From: a virus
DNA: 51,969 nucleotides
IMG/VR virus record: IMGVR_UViG_3300027851_000037
Span: 1-51,969 of that record
Direction: 5' to 3' (one strand)
This document shows, one piece after another, positions 23,196 to 32,554 of the stretch. A model generated the notes under the pieces. That model saw nothing but the letters and a program-made list of their open reading frames with translations. It ran no database searches and was not told the DNA's origin. The position numbers and the translations under genes are program-made. Positions within the stretch are counted from its first letter, which is position 1. Every line of letters begins with the position of its first letter.

Positions 23196-25229
23196 TTATA
23201 TTGTTGCCACACCATGACTTCTTCGGCTCTTCGTAGGTTTTGGCTTGTTAATATTTACAATTTTTGGTAGAGGCATCTCTTCAAAGGCAATATAAACACC
23301 GGTTGCGTTTGTGTCCTGGATGTCGTCTCTCTTTCCTGTTACAGCATTGATGCCTCCGGAAGAGTCAATCTCTAACCATTCCATTTCATTCACCGCTTCA
23401 TGCGACCTCTCCACATATTCACCATCACGAAGAGCTGCGCTATATCTGTCATACGCCTGATACTTGGTCTTTTTATTCATGTGCCAACCATATTTGACCT
23501 CTTTACCTTTTCCCTGAGTTTTGTCTGGAGTGCCGCCTCTTGCGTACAGGTTAAAATATTCATCGGCTAACTCATCTATGACTGTATAAAAGTGGTCCCC
23601 TTCATATGTGATGGAGTCTTTTTTCTTCTTGTCTCTTGTGTCAATGGTGTTGCTCTCAATTACAAGCAGAGCATTGTCGTAATAGGTTGCTATCTGCGCT
23701 CCCATCCATGCAAGAACATCATGATCAACATGGCCAACCCATAACGCAACCCTTTCCAAGGCCCCGAATGGATCCATAAGACCGAATCTGTCAAGAACAG
23801 AAATAACTGAGTTGTCCGAGCTATAAGATTTTCCTCCGATATCAATAATGACAATGTATCTGTGCAATATTCTTGTGTCCTCAAAAGTCTCCGGATGCTG
23901 CCATATCTTCAACACTTCCGAGCCTCCTGTATCTCCCTCTATAAGACGAAGGTTATTCAATGCAGCAGCTCCGGTCATTGAATCGCCCTTGATTGTTCCA
24001 ATGAAAATAGGGTCCTTACAGGTTTTACGCGCCTCTGTAATATACTTAAAGTCAAAATATCTGCCTGATTTAGTCTGAAATGCTTCTGTGGCTGTCGTTG
24101 GAAACTCAGACTTCATCTGAAAATCAGAATATCTCTTGCTCTTCTTATACCAATTATACCAATTTATCCCCTCCAATGTCGCGCCCTGTTCCCATTGCCA
24201 CCAATTGTATGGACTCATGGACTCAATAAAGGCATCAATATGTTTAATGCCGCGCGTGTAGAGTTCTATCTCGAACCAAGGAACGAATACCGGCACTAAT
24301 TCGGACTCTCCAGACTCTGCTGCAAGCCATTTCTCATGGAAGAAGTTACCAATGCCCTTTGCAGTTGATTCCAAACATAAGAATGTACCCGGAACATCAG
24401 GGATGGCAGCATAGAGAGCCTGCGCAAGGTCTTCTCCCGACTTTGATTGAGTCTCAGCCCAGAATGCAATCTCTGAAAGGTGAGCCATTGAGATATCGAA
24501 AGAACGGATGGCATCAGGCTGCTCTGCTGAACCAATCTGCACCTCGCAGCCTCTCTCCGGGATTTGTCTGATGGATTGCGTGCCGGTTACTGCAGTAAAA
24601 GAGAATTCCCCTGCATCTTTTGGATAATGAGAGATTGTCTTACTGAGCATGTTTCGGATATTGACAGCTTGTGTCTTAAGTTGTGACACGATTGCACTAT
24701 GCCAATTCCTATAATGATACAATTGGAGCCAAAGCATGTAAACCTGAGTGACTGTTGAGCCTCCCCATTGTCTTGCCTTGGTTAATATATTTCTGATTGG
24801 TTTGCCGGCCAGTCGTTGCTCTTCAAACTTTGAGACAAGTTTGCGCTGCCCTCTGTTGAGCCGGAAGGGAATTCTCTCCTTGGTCTGTTTATCCTGAATC
24901 TTGACACACAGAAAACACCAAAACTCAAAGTCGTGTTCAAATCTTACCTTATGAAGAGAGTTGAGAAACGCTGTAACTTCTGAATGAAAACACTCATACC
25001 CATACTTTCTAAAAAGGCGGTCAACTCTACCTCCATTTTTCGACAACTCCCTTACAACAGGGATGTTAAGCATGGCCTTTGGAAGATAGAATTTCAGGTT
25101 CTGTATCGGAACCATAACACGAGGCACGACCTCCTGAGACTTGTCACCTGTAAGCCTCGAATAATCCCGAAAGTATTGGTTTCTCCTCCGGGCATTTTCT
25201 TCAACTAATTCTTTTACAGGTCTCATCAT
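23196..25229 (-). CDS. terL: Terminase large subunit
   Basis: The 677-aa protein shows an N-terminal ATPase: a Walker A-like KARQWGGSTVTQ (about 148-159), adenine-contact-like LNRGQRKLVSKFEE ahead of it, a Walker B-like AHLSEIAFW (about 246-254) and a coupling motif-like LCLESTAKG. The C-terminal RNase H-like nuclease shows VIIDIGGKS (about 460) and LLVIESNT (about 523), with further acidic residues near ERSHEAVNEMEWLEID. It powers packaging through the portal. A start at the second Met is equally possible. The gene overlaps the upstream small gene by 29 bp and is on the opposite strand from both portal and capsid. Confidence 0.92.
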   Translation of the reverse strand: MMRPVKELVEENARRRNQYFRDYSRLTGDKSQEVVPRVMVPIQNLKFYLPKAMLNIPVVRELSKNGGRVDRLFRKYGYECFHSEVTAFLNSLHKVRFEHDFEFWCFLCVKIQDKQTKERIPFRLNRGQRKLVSKFEEQRLAGKPIRNILTKARQWGGSTVTQVYMLWLQLYHYRNWHSAIVSQLKTQAVNIRNMLSKTISHYPKDAGEFSFTAVTGTQSIRQIPERGCEVQIGSAEQPDAIRSFDISMAHLSEIAFWAETQSKSGEDLAQALYAAIPDVPGTFLCLESTAKGIGNFFHEKWLAAESGESELVPVFVPWFEIELYTRGIKHIDAFIESMSPYNWWQWEQGATLEGINWYNWYKKSKRYSDFQMKSEFPTTATEAFQTKSGRYFDFKYITEARKTCKDPIFIGTIKGDSMTGAAALNNLRLIEGDTGGSEVLKIWQHPETFEDTRILHRYIVIIDIGGKSYSSDNSVISVLDRFGLMDPFGALERVALWVGHVDHDVLAWMGAQIATYYDNALLVIESNTIDTRDKKKKDSITYEGDHFYTVIDELADEYFNLYARGGTPDKTQGKGKEVKYGWHMNKKTKYQAYDRYSAALRDGEYVERSHEAVNEMEWLEIDSSGGINAVTGKRDDIQDTNATGVYIAFEEMPLPKIVNINKPKPTKSRRSHGVATI

Positions 25230-25497
25230 GCACCTCCTTCAACAACTCCATCAATTGCTCTGTCCGCTCTAAAAACAGTCCTGCAAGTCTTGCTGTGCTG
25301 CCTTTTGTTCGCGTGTTGACAATTCTTCTCGCACTCTCTCTTGAGATGCAATATCTGAGTTCAATAGCTGCGTAGGCATCAACCTTGGCATCTTTTGACT
25401 TCTTACCCTCCTTCATTGAGTTTTTGTACACAATGAAGAATGTCTCTCTGATTTCATAGTTTCTCACCTCTATGATGTCACGATCTCTCATCCTCAA
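25201..25497 (-). CDS. Terminase small subunit-like protein
   Basis: The 98-aa basic, helical protein is encoded immediately upstream of the large terminase and overlaps its start by 29 bp. The middle (DAKVDAYAAIELRYCISRESARRIVNTR) reads as a helix-turn-helix, expected for DNA recognition by a small terminase. The C-terminal LAGLFLERTEQLMELLKEV is a possible oligomerisation helix. It is shorter than most small terminases, so it may be a reduced TerS. Size, HTH and synteny support the call; no direct family match is claimed. Confidence 0.6.
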   Translation of the reverse strand: MRMRDRDIIEVRNYEIRETFFIVYKNSMKEGKKSKDAKVDAYAAIELRYCISRESARRIVNTRTKGSTARLAGLFLERTEQLMELLKEVHDETCKRIS

Positions 25498-25531
25498 TCA
25501 CGATTTGCGACAGTCAATATCTTCCCACAAG

Positions 25532-25539
25532 CAAATATA
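25532..25539 (-). promoter_or_regulatory. Possible Bacteroidetes -7 element in a divergent gap
   Basis: On the minus strand this reads TATATTTG, which fits the Bacteroidetes -7 consensus TAnnTTTG, 34 bp upstream of the TerS-like start. A TTTG -33 element at the usual 19-21 bp spacing was not found, so the call is weak. The 142-bp gap (25498-25639) separates divergent terminase and scaffold genes and must hold promoters for both; nothing else was recognised in it. Confidence 0.2.
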
Positions 25540-25639
25540 AATCAAATTCCTCAAATTATGAGCAACATGACCAATTTATTGATGTGTTTTTATACAGATT
25601 TGCCTTAAATAAATATTTACGCAAGTAAAAATTACGACA

Positions 25640-26431
25640 ATGGCAAAGAATGATACAAAACCGGTAGTGGAAGAAGTAGCCTCGGAAGAGGTTGCAGCCC
25701 CAGCCCTGCGTAAGTACAGGGAGAAAGTGAAGGCTCGTTATCCTGACTTTAATCCTGAGAAAGAAGAGGATTGGTTGGAGATGGAAGATAAGTACGCAGA
25801 AGAGGTTGAGGTGGACCTTGGTAAGTACAAAGAAGCTGAAAATAAACTGATTGAAGCTATGAAATCCGATACTCAGTTTGCTCAGGTTGTTCTCGATGTT
25901 GCCGTTAATGCTATGCCTTTAAGGGCTGCAATTGCAAAGTCATTGTCGGAAGAGGACCTTATCCCTAAAGAGGGTGATGATGATTATGAGGCTTTTCAAT
26001 CTGCTAGAGCGGAGAATCTCCGTAAAGCTAGCGAAATGAGCGAATTGGAAAAGAAGATTGCTGAAAATCAGGAAGTAACACTTGCTAATATTGACAAGTT
26101 CGCTGAGGAAAATGGCTACACCGAAGAGCAGAAAAATGCTCTCATCGACCTTATCAATGAAACATATGATAAGCTCATGATGAAAGAAATATCACCCGAA
26201 CTCCTTCTCTCATTTCATAAGATGATGAATTTCGATTCAGAGGTTCAGGCAGCTCAGGAGGCAGGCCAAATCGAGGGCAGAAATGCCGCAATTGAGATAA
26301 AGAAAGCAACCGATACCAAAGACAAGAAAGGCGATGGCGTTCCTATTCCGGCAAGCTCCTCAGTAAGCGACCGCGAAAAGAAGAAGATCAACCCAATGTT
26401 TGAAGGAGTTGGGAGTAGAGGCACGATTTAA
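25640..26431 (+). CDS. Putative scaffold protein
   Basis: This 263-aa acidic, almost wholly helical protein lies directly upstream of the capsid gene, the classic place for a scaffold. The N-terminal PALRKYREKVKARYPDFNPE and the long Glu/Lys-rich central helices fit a coiled-coil assembly core. A Lys-rich segment (KKATDTKDKKGDG) leads to a disordered tail ending NPMFEGVGSRGTI that could bind coat subunits. It has no catalytic motif. The assignment rests on composition and synteny. Confidence 0.7.
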   Translation: MAKNDTKPVVEEVASEEVAAPALRKYREKVKARYPDFNPEKEEDWLEMEDKYAEEVEVDLGKYKEAENKLIEAMKSDTQFAQVVLDVAVNAMPLRAAIAKSLSEEDLIPKEGDDDYEAFQSARAENLRKASEMSELEKKIAENQEVTLANIDKFAEENGYTEEQKNALIDLINETYDKLMMKEISPELLLSFHKMMNFDSEVQAAQEAGQIEGRNAAIEIKKATDTKDKKGDGVPIPASSSVSDREKKKINPMFEGVGSRGTI

Positions 26432-26460
26432 AAAAACACACTTTAAAACCTTTTTTCAAA

Positions 26461-27789
26461 ATGAAAACAAAATTAAAAATTTTCTTAATGCTTTCAGCTG
26501 TGGCTCTCATAGCTGTTGGTTTAGGGGTTGGCTTTGATAGTATTGCCGACTTCCTGATTGGAGGCGCACCCGTCGCATATGCAATGGCGATTGTAGGCCC
26601 CGGTACAAGCGTTGAAGGGGCTGTTACCTCTGAGACTCTTAAGACCGCAGGGGATATTGTCGATGACGACCTGAATAAGTTAATCGTTAAGGTTAGGCCT
26701 TCCGACACTCCTCTTGATACACTAACTAGAGAGATAGGGAATGTCCAGAGAGTTTCGAGCAATGAATGTGGAGGCTATGAGGTTGGTACAAGAGATGTCC
26801 TCGACACCGTTCTCGTGGCAACAGATGGTTTGTCAGATGTTGCGAATATTCCTATCGGAAAGAAAGGAATGTGGCAAGTTAAAGACACTATTTTTGTTCC
26901 CGGTGTGACAGGTGGCGACAATAAGCCTCTGATGCTTTACATTGCGGGCAAAGACAATGCCGCAGGAACTCTCCAGGTTACAGCAGTTAACCCAATTAAC
27001 AATAAGATTCCGGTTATCCCTCAGGACTCAGCAATTCTTCGCCTTGGTAAGGCTATGAGTGAGACTGCTGCACAGACAGAAGCATTTACCGCGCTGCCTG
27101 TAACTCGTAAAAACTTCACTCAAATTCATATGTGCCAAGTTGAAGAGACAATCATTGCAGAATTGATTGCAAAGAAAGTTGTTCTTGACTTTTCTACACA
27201 TAAAGAACTTGCAATTTGGGATATGAAGAGAGGAATGGAGTTTACCAACCTGTTCGGAGTAAAATCACTCACAAGAGACCCTATTACAGGCGAATTGGTT
27301 TATACTTCTGATGGTCTTTGGAACCAACTTACCGGAACATCTACATATAACAAAGCTGTTGCCCCAACCAATGCTCACTTTGTACAGTTGACAAAAGAGA
27401 TTTTTGATGGTAACAATGGTTCCGAGAAGAGATTGCTTCTTGCCGGTACTGATTACATCAAATGGCTGTCTGCAATTCCTGATTTCAGCAAGCAAATCGA
27501 GGCCAAGTCAGTTGATTATGTTGAGGGTGTTCGCTTTAATAGAATAGTAACCAATTTTGGTGAGCTTCTTGTTAAGCCAATGAGCGGCCTGTTTGTAGGA
27601 CCATTCTCTGAGTGCGCAATGGTACTTGATATGACTTACATTATGAAGTATGTCTTCGAACCGCTGCAAACTAAGGAACTTGACCTTGACTCATCTGGTC
27701 AGCGAAGGGTGAAAGCTCTGCGTATGCTTGAAAACTACGCTCTGTTTGCTGAGAACCTTGATGTTCATCGCAAGATTAAACCTCAGTAG
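26461..27789 (+). CDS. Major capsid protein with hydrophobic N terminus
   Basis: The 442-aa protein lies between scaffold and connector genes and has the features of HK97-fold coats. TSVEGAVTSETLKTAGDIVDDD and IVKVRPSDTPLDTL match the N-arm/E-loop start seen in Bacteroidetes phage coats, and RRVKALRMLENYALFAEN is the usual ending. An odd feature is residues 1-41: two basic residues followed by IFLMLSAVALIAVGLGVGF and ending APVAYAMA, much like a signal peptide with an AxA-type cleavage site. The ATG at 26461 is the only upstream start with a good frame. The piece may be removed on maturation or may tether proheads to the membrane. It is the main coat candidate by size and place. Confidence 0.75.
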   Translation: MKTKLKIFLMLSAVALIAVGLGVGFDSIADFLIGGAPVAYAMAIVGPGTSVEGAVTSETLKTAGDIVDDDLNKLIVKVRPSDTPLDTLTREIGNVQRVSSNECGGYEVGTRDVLDTVLVATDGLSDVANIPIGKKGMWQVKDTIFVPGVTGGDNKPLMLYIAGKDNAAGTLQVTAVNPINNKIPVIPQDSAILRLGKAMSETAAQTEAFTALPVTRKNFTQIHMCQVEETIIAELIAKKVVLDFSTHKELAIWDMKRGMEFTNLFGVKSLTRDPITGELVYTSDGLWNQLTGTSTYNKAVAPTNAHFVQLTKEIFDGNNGSEKRLLLAGTDYIKWLSAIPDFSKQIEAKSVDYVEGVRFNRIVTNFGELLVKPMSGLFVGPFSECAMVLDMTYIMKYVFEPLQTKELDLDSSGQRRVKALRMLENYALFAENLDVHRKIKPQ

Positions 27790-27815
27790 TCTATAACTCA
27801 CACAAATAAATGAGC

Positions 27816-27857
27816 AGGGAGATGAGTGGAAAGTCTGCTCCTCTCCCTTCTTTTTTT
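27816..27857 (+). terminator. Terminator or attenuator after the capsid gene
   Basis: AGGGAGA and TCTCCCT pair across a 19-nt interval that also contains GAGCAG/CTGCTC pairing potential, followed by CTTTTTTT. It lies 26 bp after the capsid stop and before the next gene on the same strand. This suggests that capsid is expressed at higher level than downstream genes. Confidence 0.6.
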
Positions 27858-27873
27858 AACCAAATAATTCATC

Positions 27874-28488
27874 ATGATGAAAATTTATCAAGCAATTCAG
27901 GATAAAGTTCTAAGTATTAGCATTGATGTCGACGGTAAAGAACTTAGAATCACTTTTAGTGGTGGCGATGCGACTTCAAACGGAGTCTATAACACAGGTA
28001 ACCCTGATATTCAAAAGGCTTTAGAGTCAAGCGGGATGTTCAATAAGTATTATCGCTTTGTTAAAAGTATTCCTCCAAAATCCTCTCCACTTGCAGGCCC
28101 GGGCGTGGCTGTAAATGGGACTATTGGCTCCGATGATCTAAAGGCAAACGGACTACTTGCCGGCCAGACAACTACCGAGCAAAAAGTTGTGACAGAAGTT
28201 GTCAATCAAGAGCAACCTGTTAAGGCAACTGAGGCGGCTCCTGCAGAGACTCCTGCCCCGGAAGCTCCTACTGCACCGGAAGCAGAAGAGCCTGTGGACG
28301 AAACTTCAGAGAATGTAACAGAGCAACCTGTTGCATCGGCAGAGGAAATCAAATTCAGAAATGTATCTGAAGCTCAGGACTTCTTTATGAAAGAACCTTA
28401 CAAGGTACTGAAGTCAAAACTCACAACTTCAAAAGCCATCATGGAGGTGGCAGAACAACTTGGAGTTGCTATCAAATTTGAGAGATAA
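27874..28488 (+). CDS. Head-associated protein with acidic Ala/Pro linker
   Basis: This 204-aa protein has three parts: an N-terminal globular part (YQAIQDKVLSISIDVDGKEL, about 1-100), a low-complexity linker rich in Ala, Pro, Glu and Thr (about 110-160) and a small helical C-terminal domain (FRNVSEAQDFFMKEPYKVLK). The layout suits a capsid decoration or head-fibre-type protein. Two Met codons at 27874 and 27877 are possible starts. It follows the post-capsid terminator and precedes the connector candidate. No family is recognised with confidence. Confidence 0.55.
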   Translation: MMKIYQAIQDKVLSISIDVDGKELRITFSGGDATSNGVYNTGNPDIQKALESSGMFNKYYRFVKSIPPKSSPLAGPGVAVNGTIGSDDLKANGLLAGQTTTEQKVVTEVVNQEQPVKATEAAPAETPAPEAPTAPEAEEPVDETSENVTEQPVASAEEIKFRNVSEAQDFFMKEPYKVLKSKLTTSKAIMEVAEQLGVAIKFER

Positions 28489-28506
28489 CAAATAAATGTA
28501 GGCATC

Positions 28507-29118
28507 ATGAATAGGACTGCTTTAATAAATCAGGTTAAGTCAAAGATTGACGAATTATCACCTTCCACAGCTATGATAGTTGATGTTGGTCAAGAGGACA
28601 GTAAGCCAATTGACACCATCATTGGAGATTTACTTGATGAGAGTGCTAAAGAAGTGCTTCTTAAAGCTCCTATTCATAGGCTGCCTGCAACAAGTTCAGC
28701 TAATGTAGCAACTGCAGATGCGGGAGATGCTACGATTGGGACTATTGATGTTCCCACAGACTTTCTGAGATTGGTAGAGTTGAAAATGACTCAATGGAAA
28801 AGACCGGTCACAGAATTACAACAACAAGGAAGTAAGATAGCCGAAAGGCAATACAATAAATACCTGAGAGGAGGCACAGTTAAGCCTGTCGCTGTACTCT
28901 CTCACCGGGCCACAAAGTTGGTTATTGAGTATTTCTCAGTTGAGACAGTACATACTGTTGAGAGATTCCTTTATATCAAAAAAGATGTGGCTGAAAACAT
29001 TCCAGAGATTCTACAAGATGCACTTTGTTGGATATGTGCTTCAAGGGTTCTCTTAGTGTTTGGCAAGGTTGCCGAATCACAAAAGGCAGAAGGTAATGCA
29101 ATCAGTTTAATGGTGTAA
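28507..29118 (+). CDS. Connector / head-completion protein candidate
   Basis: The 203-aa mainly helical protein has the position and look of gp4-like tail adaptor proteins: an N-terminal helix (LINQVKSKIDELSPST), then DLLDESAKEVLLKAP, a beta region with VPTDFLRLVELKM and a C-terminal helical bundle (IPEILQDALCWICASRVLLV). In short-tailed phages such a protein closes the portal after packaging and receives the tail. It lies between head-associated and fibre genes, in a tight plus-strand operon. Function is inferred from synteny and length. Confidence 0.6.
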   Translation: MNRTALINQVKSKIDELSPSTAMIVDVGQEDSKPIDTIIGDLLDESAKEVLLKAPIHRLPATSSANVATADAGDATIGTIDVPTDFLRLVELKMTQWKRPVTELQQQGSKIAERQYNKYLRGGTVKPVAVLSHRATKLVIEYFSVETVHTVERFLYIKKDVAENIPEILQDALCWICASRVLLVFGKVAESQKAEGNAISLMV

Positions 29119-29139
29119 ATCAAATGACACAGCAAAGCG

Positions 29140-32100
29140 ATGATACAAGAGGGTAAATGGTATTTAATTGCTCATGCAGTTGGAAACGACATTAAAGGAG
29201 AGATAAACATTGCGTTTGGCTCCTTTAATCTGTTATTTTCGGCCTCATACAACTTTGCAGGGGCATCAATATCAGCCATTGACCACTCTATTCCGATAAC
29301 TGTCACATTTGACATAAGGATTCAAGATTTCGGGAGCTACAAGCAGATAGATATAAAATTTGCAAGCGCATCTCCAGACTACTCCAGCATATCCCCCACA
29401 ATTGAAATCATAAGCGGTTCTGATTGGATATTACAGACGATTCAAGAAGCAGTCACTACAAATGTAGTTTGCATCCTGAGTGAAGTGAAAACAGATTCAG
29501 GCGGCAGTTTTGATTTTAGCGACCTCTTTGAATACGATGCTGCGAACCAAGCCATAAGGGCTAAGCATGCTTTTTATTCTGATTCGTGGATTGGTTTTTA
29601 TGGGAAGGTTGGTCCCGGGGGCAGCGTTCCTGCTGCTCAGTCACTACTCGATTTGTCAGATATTGACCCATCGCTTGCAGTTGCTGTTGCCGGAATGCCT
29701 ATGGTAAAGCTCTCTAACGGCAAATGGGGTCCAGGATCTGTTTCAATCGACTTGTCAAACTACTTTAATAAGAGTGAGTCGGATGAGAGGTATTCCTTCA
29801 AATCTCATTCGCATGACTATGTACCTACTTCAACATTTAATTCTCATGCCGGAGACTCGGTAAAACACACCACTCAGGATGATAAAGACAAGATTGCTGC
29901 TGCATACAATGACAAGCATACCCATACCAATAAGGCGAATCTTGACACAATAAACCAGAATCTCAGCAAAAGTTCAAGCGTTGAGTTTGCTGAATTAGTT
30001 GCAGCCGGCTCCATCGGCTTCTACGGCGGAACCGGTGGGGGTTCTACTCCTGCATCTTCACTTTTGAACCTCTCCGACATCGACTCTTCTCTTGCCACAG
30101 CAGCTGTGGGTTCTCCCTTGGTGAAACTTGCAAATGGCAAATGGGGGCCGGGAAGTGTCAGCGTTGATTTGTCTAATTACTTCACCAAGGCGGAGAGTGA
30201 TGCACGGTTTGCCTTCAAGTCACACTCACACGACTATGTTGCCCCTACTGCTTTTAACTCTCATACTGCCGATATGGTTAAGCACATCACAGCAGCAGAG
30301 AGGGCAGCCTGGAACGCGAAGGAATCGGCCCTTAATAATCCTGATGCTGATGGAAAGATACTTGCCTCTACTGCCTCCGGTGTTCGCTCATGGGTGAACA
30401 GATATGTTCTGCCTGTAGCAGCTGCAGCCATGTTGGGAGGGGTGATGATAGGAAGTAATATTGATGTGGATGCGCAGGGCCGAATCTCTGTCGCTGCACC
30501 TTACTCACACCCGGCCAGTCACCCTGCCTCGATGATTACCGAGGACAGCACTCGCAGATTTTTGACCGACACCGAGCGTTATAATTGGAATGATGCTTAC
30601 GATAAGAGGCACACTCATGGCAATAAGAGTAACCTTGACAGCATAAATCAGAACCTTTCGCAGACCTCAAATGTGAAGTTTAATGATGTTGTTGCCGATG
30701 GCTCAATAGCCTTTTACGGGGGCGTTGGAAGCGGTTCCACACCGGTTGCCTCACTGCTTGACCTTTCCGACATTGATGCCTCAATTTCCGCTGCAGCAAC
30801 CGGCACACCCTTGGTTAAACTCGCCAACGGAAAGTGGGGAGCAGGCAGCGTGTCAATTGACCTTTCAAACTACTACAACAAGTCAGATGCCGATGCCCGG
30901 TATGCGTTTAAAAGCCATTCACATGATTATGTGACTACAAGTGTGTTTAATGGGCATACGCATGCGTATTTGCCTCTCGCCGGGGGTACAATGACTGGTG
31001 TTATAGGAACTCCTAACGGAACTTATGGAATAATCATTGGTGATGATAGCCGACTTGCCGATAGAAATGTAGCAAATACGTTATTTGTTGAGGGCAACCA
31101 AGACACAGATAGAGGGTATATCAACTTCTCTATGACTTCTGGAAACTCTTTAGGAGCCATTAACGGAGGCGATTTGACTTGGAGGGGAAATGCAGTTTAC
31201 CATTCTGGTAACTTTAACCCTTCTAACTACTCTCTATCAAGTCACACGCATGCTTATCTTCCGTTGAGTGGGGGCACTTTATCTGACTGGCTATATGGGC
31301 CGGGGGCTACATTTTCGGCAATAAATAGTGTCGCTTTCGGAATGTCGAATAAACAAGTATTTAACACTACCTCCAACGCCCTTTATATAGGTAATCCATC
31401 TTTGCCTAACCTTGTATTTGAGACTGCAAATCCAAATACTATACAAGTAAACTCCTCGTGGTATCTTTTGCACTCCGGAAACTATTCATCCTACGCTATT
31501 CAGGCATCTCCAACTTCAGCACAAGCTGCTAATATCAATATATCAGGCTATGCTAATTTTGGCAATTATATTGGTGTAGGTATTTCCTCGGATACTACTT
31601 TTGGCTTAAGAGTTAAAGGATTATATCCTCTTCAACTTTTAGATGCTGATGGTGCACCAATGATTGAACATTATGCCAATCTTAAACAGCTCCGCCTATT
31701 CAGTGGAACAGCTATAATTGGGTACTCGGATTTAGCAGCCACTCAAAGATTCATATTGAATCCGGCAGATGCTAGCGGTTGGTTTGCAGGACCAGTAATT
31801 GCGAATCGCTTAGTTACATATGACAGCCTCTCATTTGATTCTCAAGGTAATAGTGTTGGTGCAGGTATCTATTGGAGAAAAGACCAAGCTCCTTATGTTA
31901 CTAGCGCAGCAATTATACCTATTTATGATAATGTTACTTATGGCCGAAAGGGCATAGGATTTTACACTGGAGATTTTGAGGATTTTACAAGTCACGCTCT
32001 TTTGCGCATGTCTATTTGGCGTAACGGAAATGTAGATATTGGTTTTGGCGGCACACGGACACAAAAATTTGCCGTCAATGGAGATATATACGGTGCTAGT

Positions 32101-32544
32101 ACATTAGAAATTGTAGGTACCGCTTACGTTGGTTCAATTTTTAAATCATTATCTACTATTGGAACAGGCCCTTCCTCACCTACTTGGGAAGATATGTATT
32201 TATCTGGCAATTATGGTATTTATTCTAAAATTCAAGCTGGGAACACTTTCGGATGGAATGGCAATACATACCTACGGTTTTTAACATCTGGCGGAGTTGC
32301 TTTAACTCTGAACCATGATTTGTCAGCAAACTTCGAAGGACCTCTCTCTATTTCAGGTGCATTCTCCGGCGCAACCACAATGGTTGCCTCTTCTTACATC
32401 CAGGCAGCTTACTACAAACTCGGCAATTGGGAAATCAAGCAAAACGCCTCCGGAGAGCTTGAGTTCATTTTGTCCGGGGCGTTAAAATTCAAAATCACAG
32501 CAACGGGAGTGGTTTCATCGGGCGAAGTCGATTTCTACTCATAA
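29140..32544 (+). CDS. Tail fibre, 1134 aa, with repeated modules
   Basis: The product is a long beta-rich fibre. After a roughly 145-residue N-terminal domain come three copies of a module, each with LLDLSDID or LLNLSDID, LVKL..GKWGPGS, DLSNY and a 'FKSHSHDYV' collagen-like His motif. It continues with HTHAYLPLAGGTMTG and SSHTHAYLPLSGGTL repeats typical of phage fibre shafts. The last ~400 residues form a variable part (about 760-1060), then a short conserved end (YYKLGNWEIKQNASGELEF). I see no C-terminal chaperone or peptidase motif. It probably makes the trimeric receptor-binding fibre; attachment to the tail hub through the N terminus is inferred. Confidence 0.85.
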   Translation: MIQEGKWYLIAHAVGNDIKGEINIAFGSFNLLFSASYNFAGASISAIDHSIPITVTFDIRIQDFGSYKQIDIKFASASPDYSSISPTIEIISGSDWILQTIQEAVTTNVVCILSEVKTDSGGSFDFSDLFEYDAANQAIRAKHAFYSDSWIGFYGKVGPGGSVPAAQSLLDLSDIDPSLAVAVAGMPMVKLSNGKWGPGSVSIDLSNYFNKSESDERYSFKSHSHDYVPTSTFNSHAGDSVKHTTQDDKDKIAAAYNDKHTHTNKANLDTINQNLSKSSSVEFAELVAAGSIGFYGGTGGGSTPASSLLNLSDIDSSLATAAVGSPLVKLANGKWGPGSVSVDLSNYFTKAESDARFAFKSHSHDYVAPTAFNSHTADMVKHITAAERAAWNAKESALNNPDADGKILASTASGVRSWVNRYVLPVAAAAMLGGVMIGSNIDVDAQGRISVAAPYSHPASHPASMITEDSTRRFLTDTERYNWNDAYDKRHTHGNKSNLDSINQNLSQTSNVKFNDVVADGSIAFYGGVGSGSTPVASLLDLSDIDASISAAATGTPLVKLANGKWGAGSVSIDLSNYYNKSDADARYAFKSHSHDYVTTSVFNGHTHAYLPLAGGTMTGVIGTPNGTYGIIIGDDSRLADRNVANTLFVEGNQDTDRGYINFSMTSGNSLGAINGGDLTWRGNAVYHSGNFNPSNYSLSSHTHAYLPLSGGTLSDWLYGPGATFSAINSVAFGMSNKQVFNTTSNALYIGNPSLPNLVFETANPNTIQVNSSWYLLHSGNYSSYAIQASPTSAQAANINISGYANFGNYIGVGISSDTTFGLRVKGLYPLQLLDADGAPMIEHYANLKQLRLFSGTAIIGYSDLAATQRFILNPADASGWFAGPVIANRLVTYDSLSFDSQGNSVGAGIYWRKDQAPYVTSAAIIPIYDNVTYGRKGIGFYTGDFEDFTSHALLRMSIWRNGNVDIGFGGTRTQKFAVNGDIYGASTLEIVGTAYVGSIFKSLSTIGTGPSSPTWEDMYLSGNYGIYSKIQAGNTFGWNGNTYLRFLTSGGVALTLNHDLSANFEGPLSISGAFSGATTMVASSYIQAAYYKLGNWEIKQNASGELEFILSGALKFKITATGVVSSGEVDFYS
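29584..30960 (+). repeat. Three imperfect copies of a fibre module within the tail-fibre gene
   Basis: The module starts near 29584, 30013 and 30700 with 'FYGK/FYGG' and runs through LSDID, GKWG and SNYFNK or SNYYNK to KSHSHDYV. The copies differ at synonymous and nonsynonymous sites, so they are old duplications, and the distances between them are unequal (about 429 and 687 bp). Recombination between copies could lengthen or shorten the shaft. Confidence 0.7.
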
Positions 32545-32554
32545 TTATAAAACT

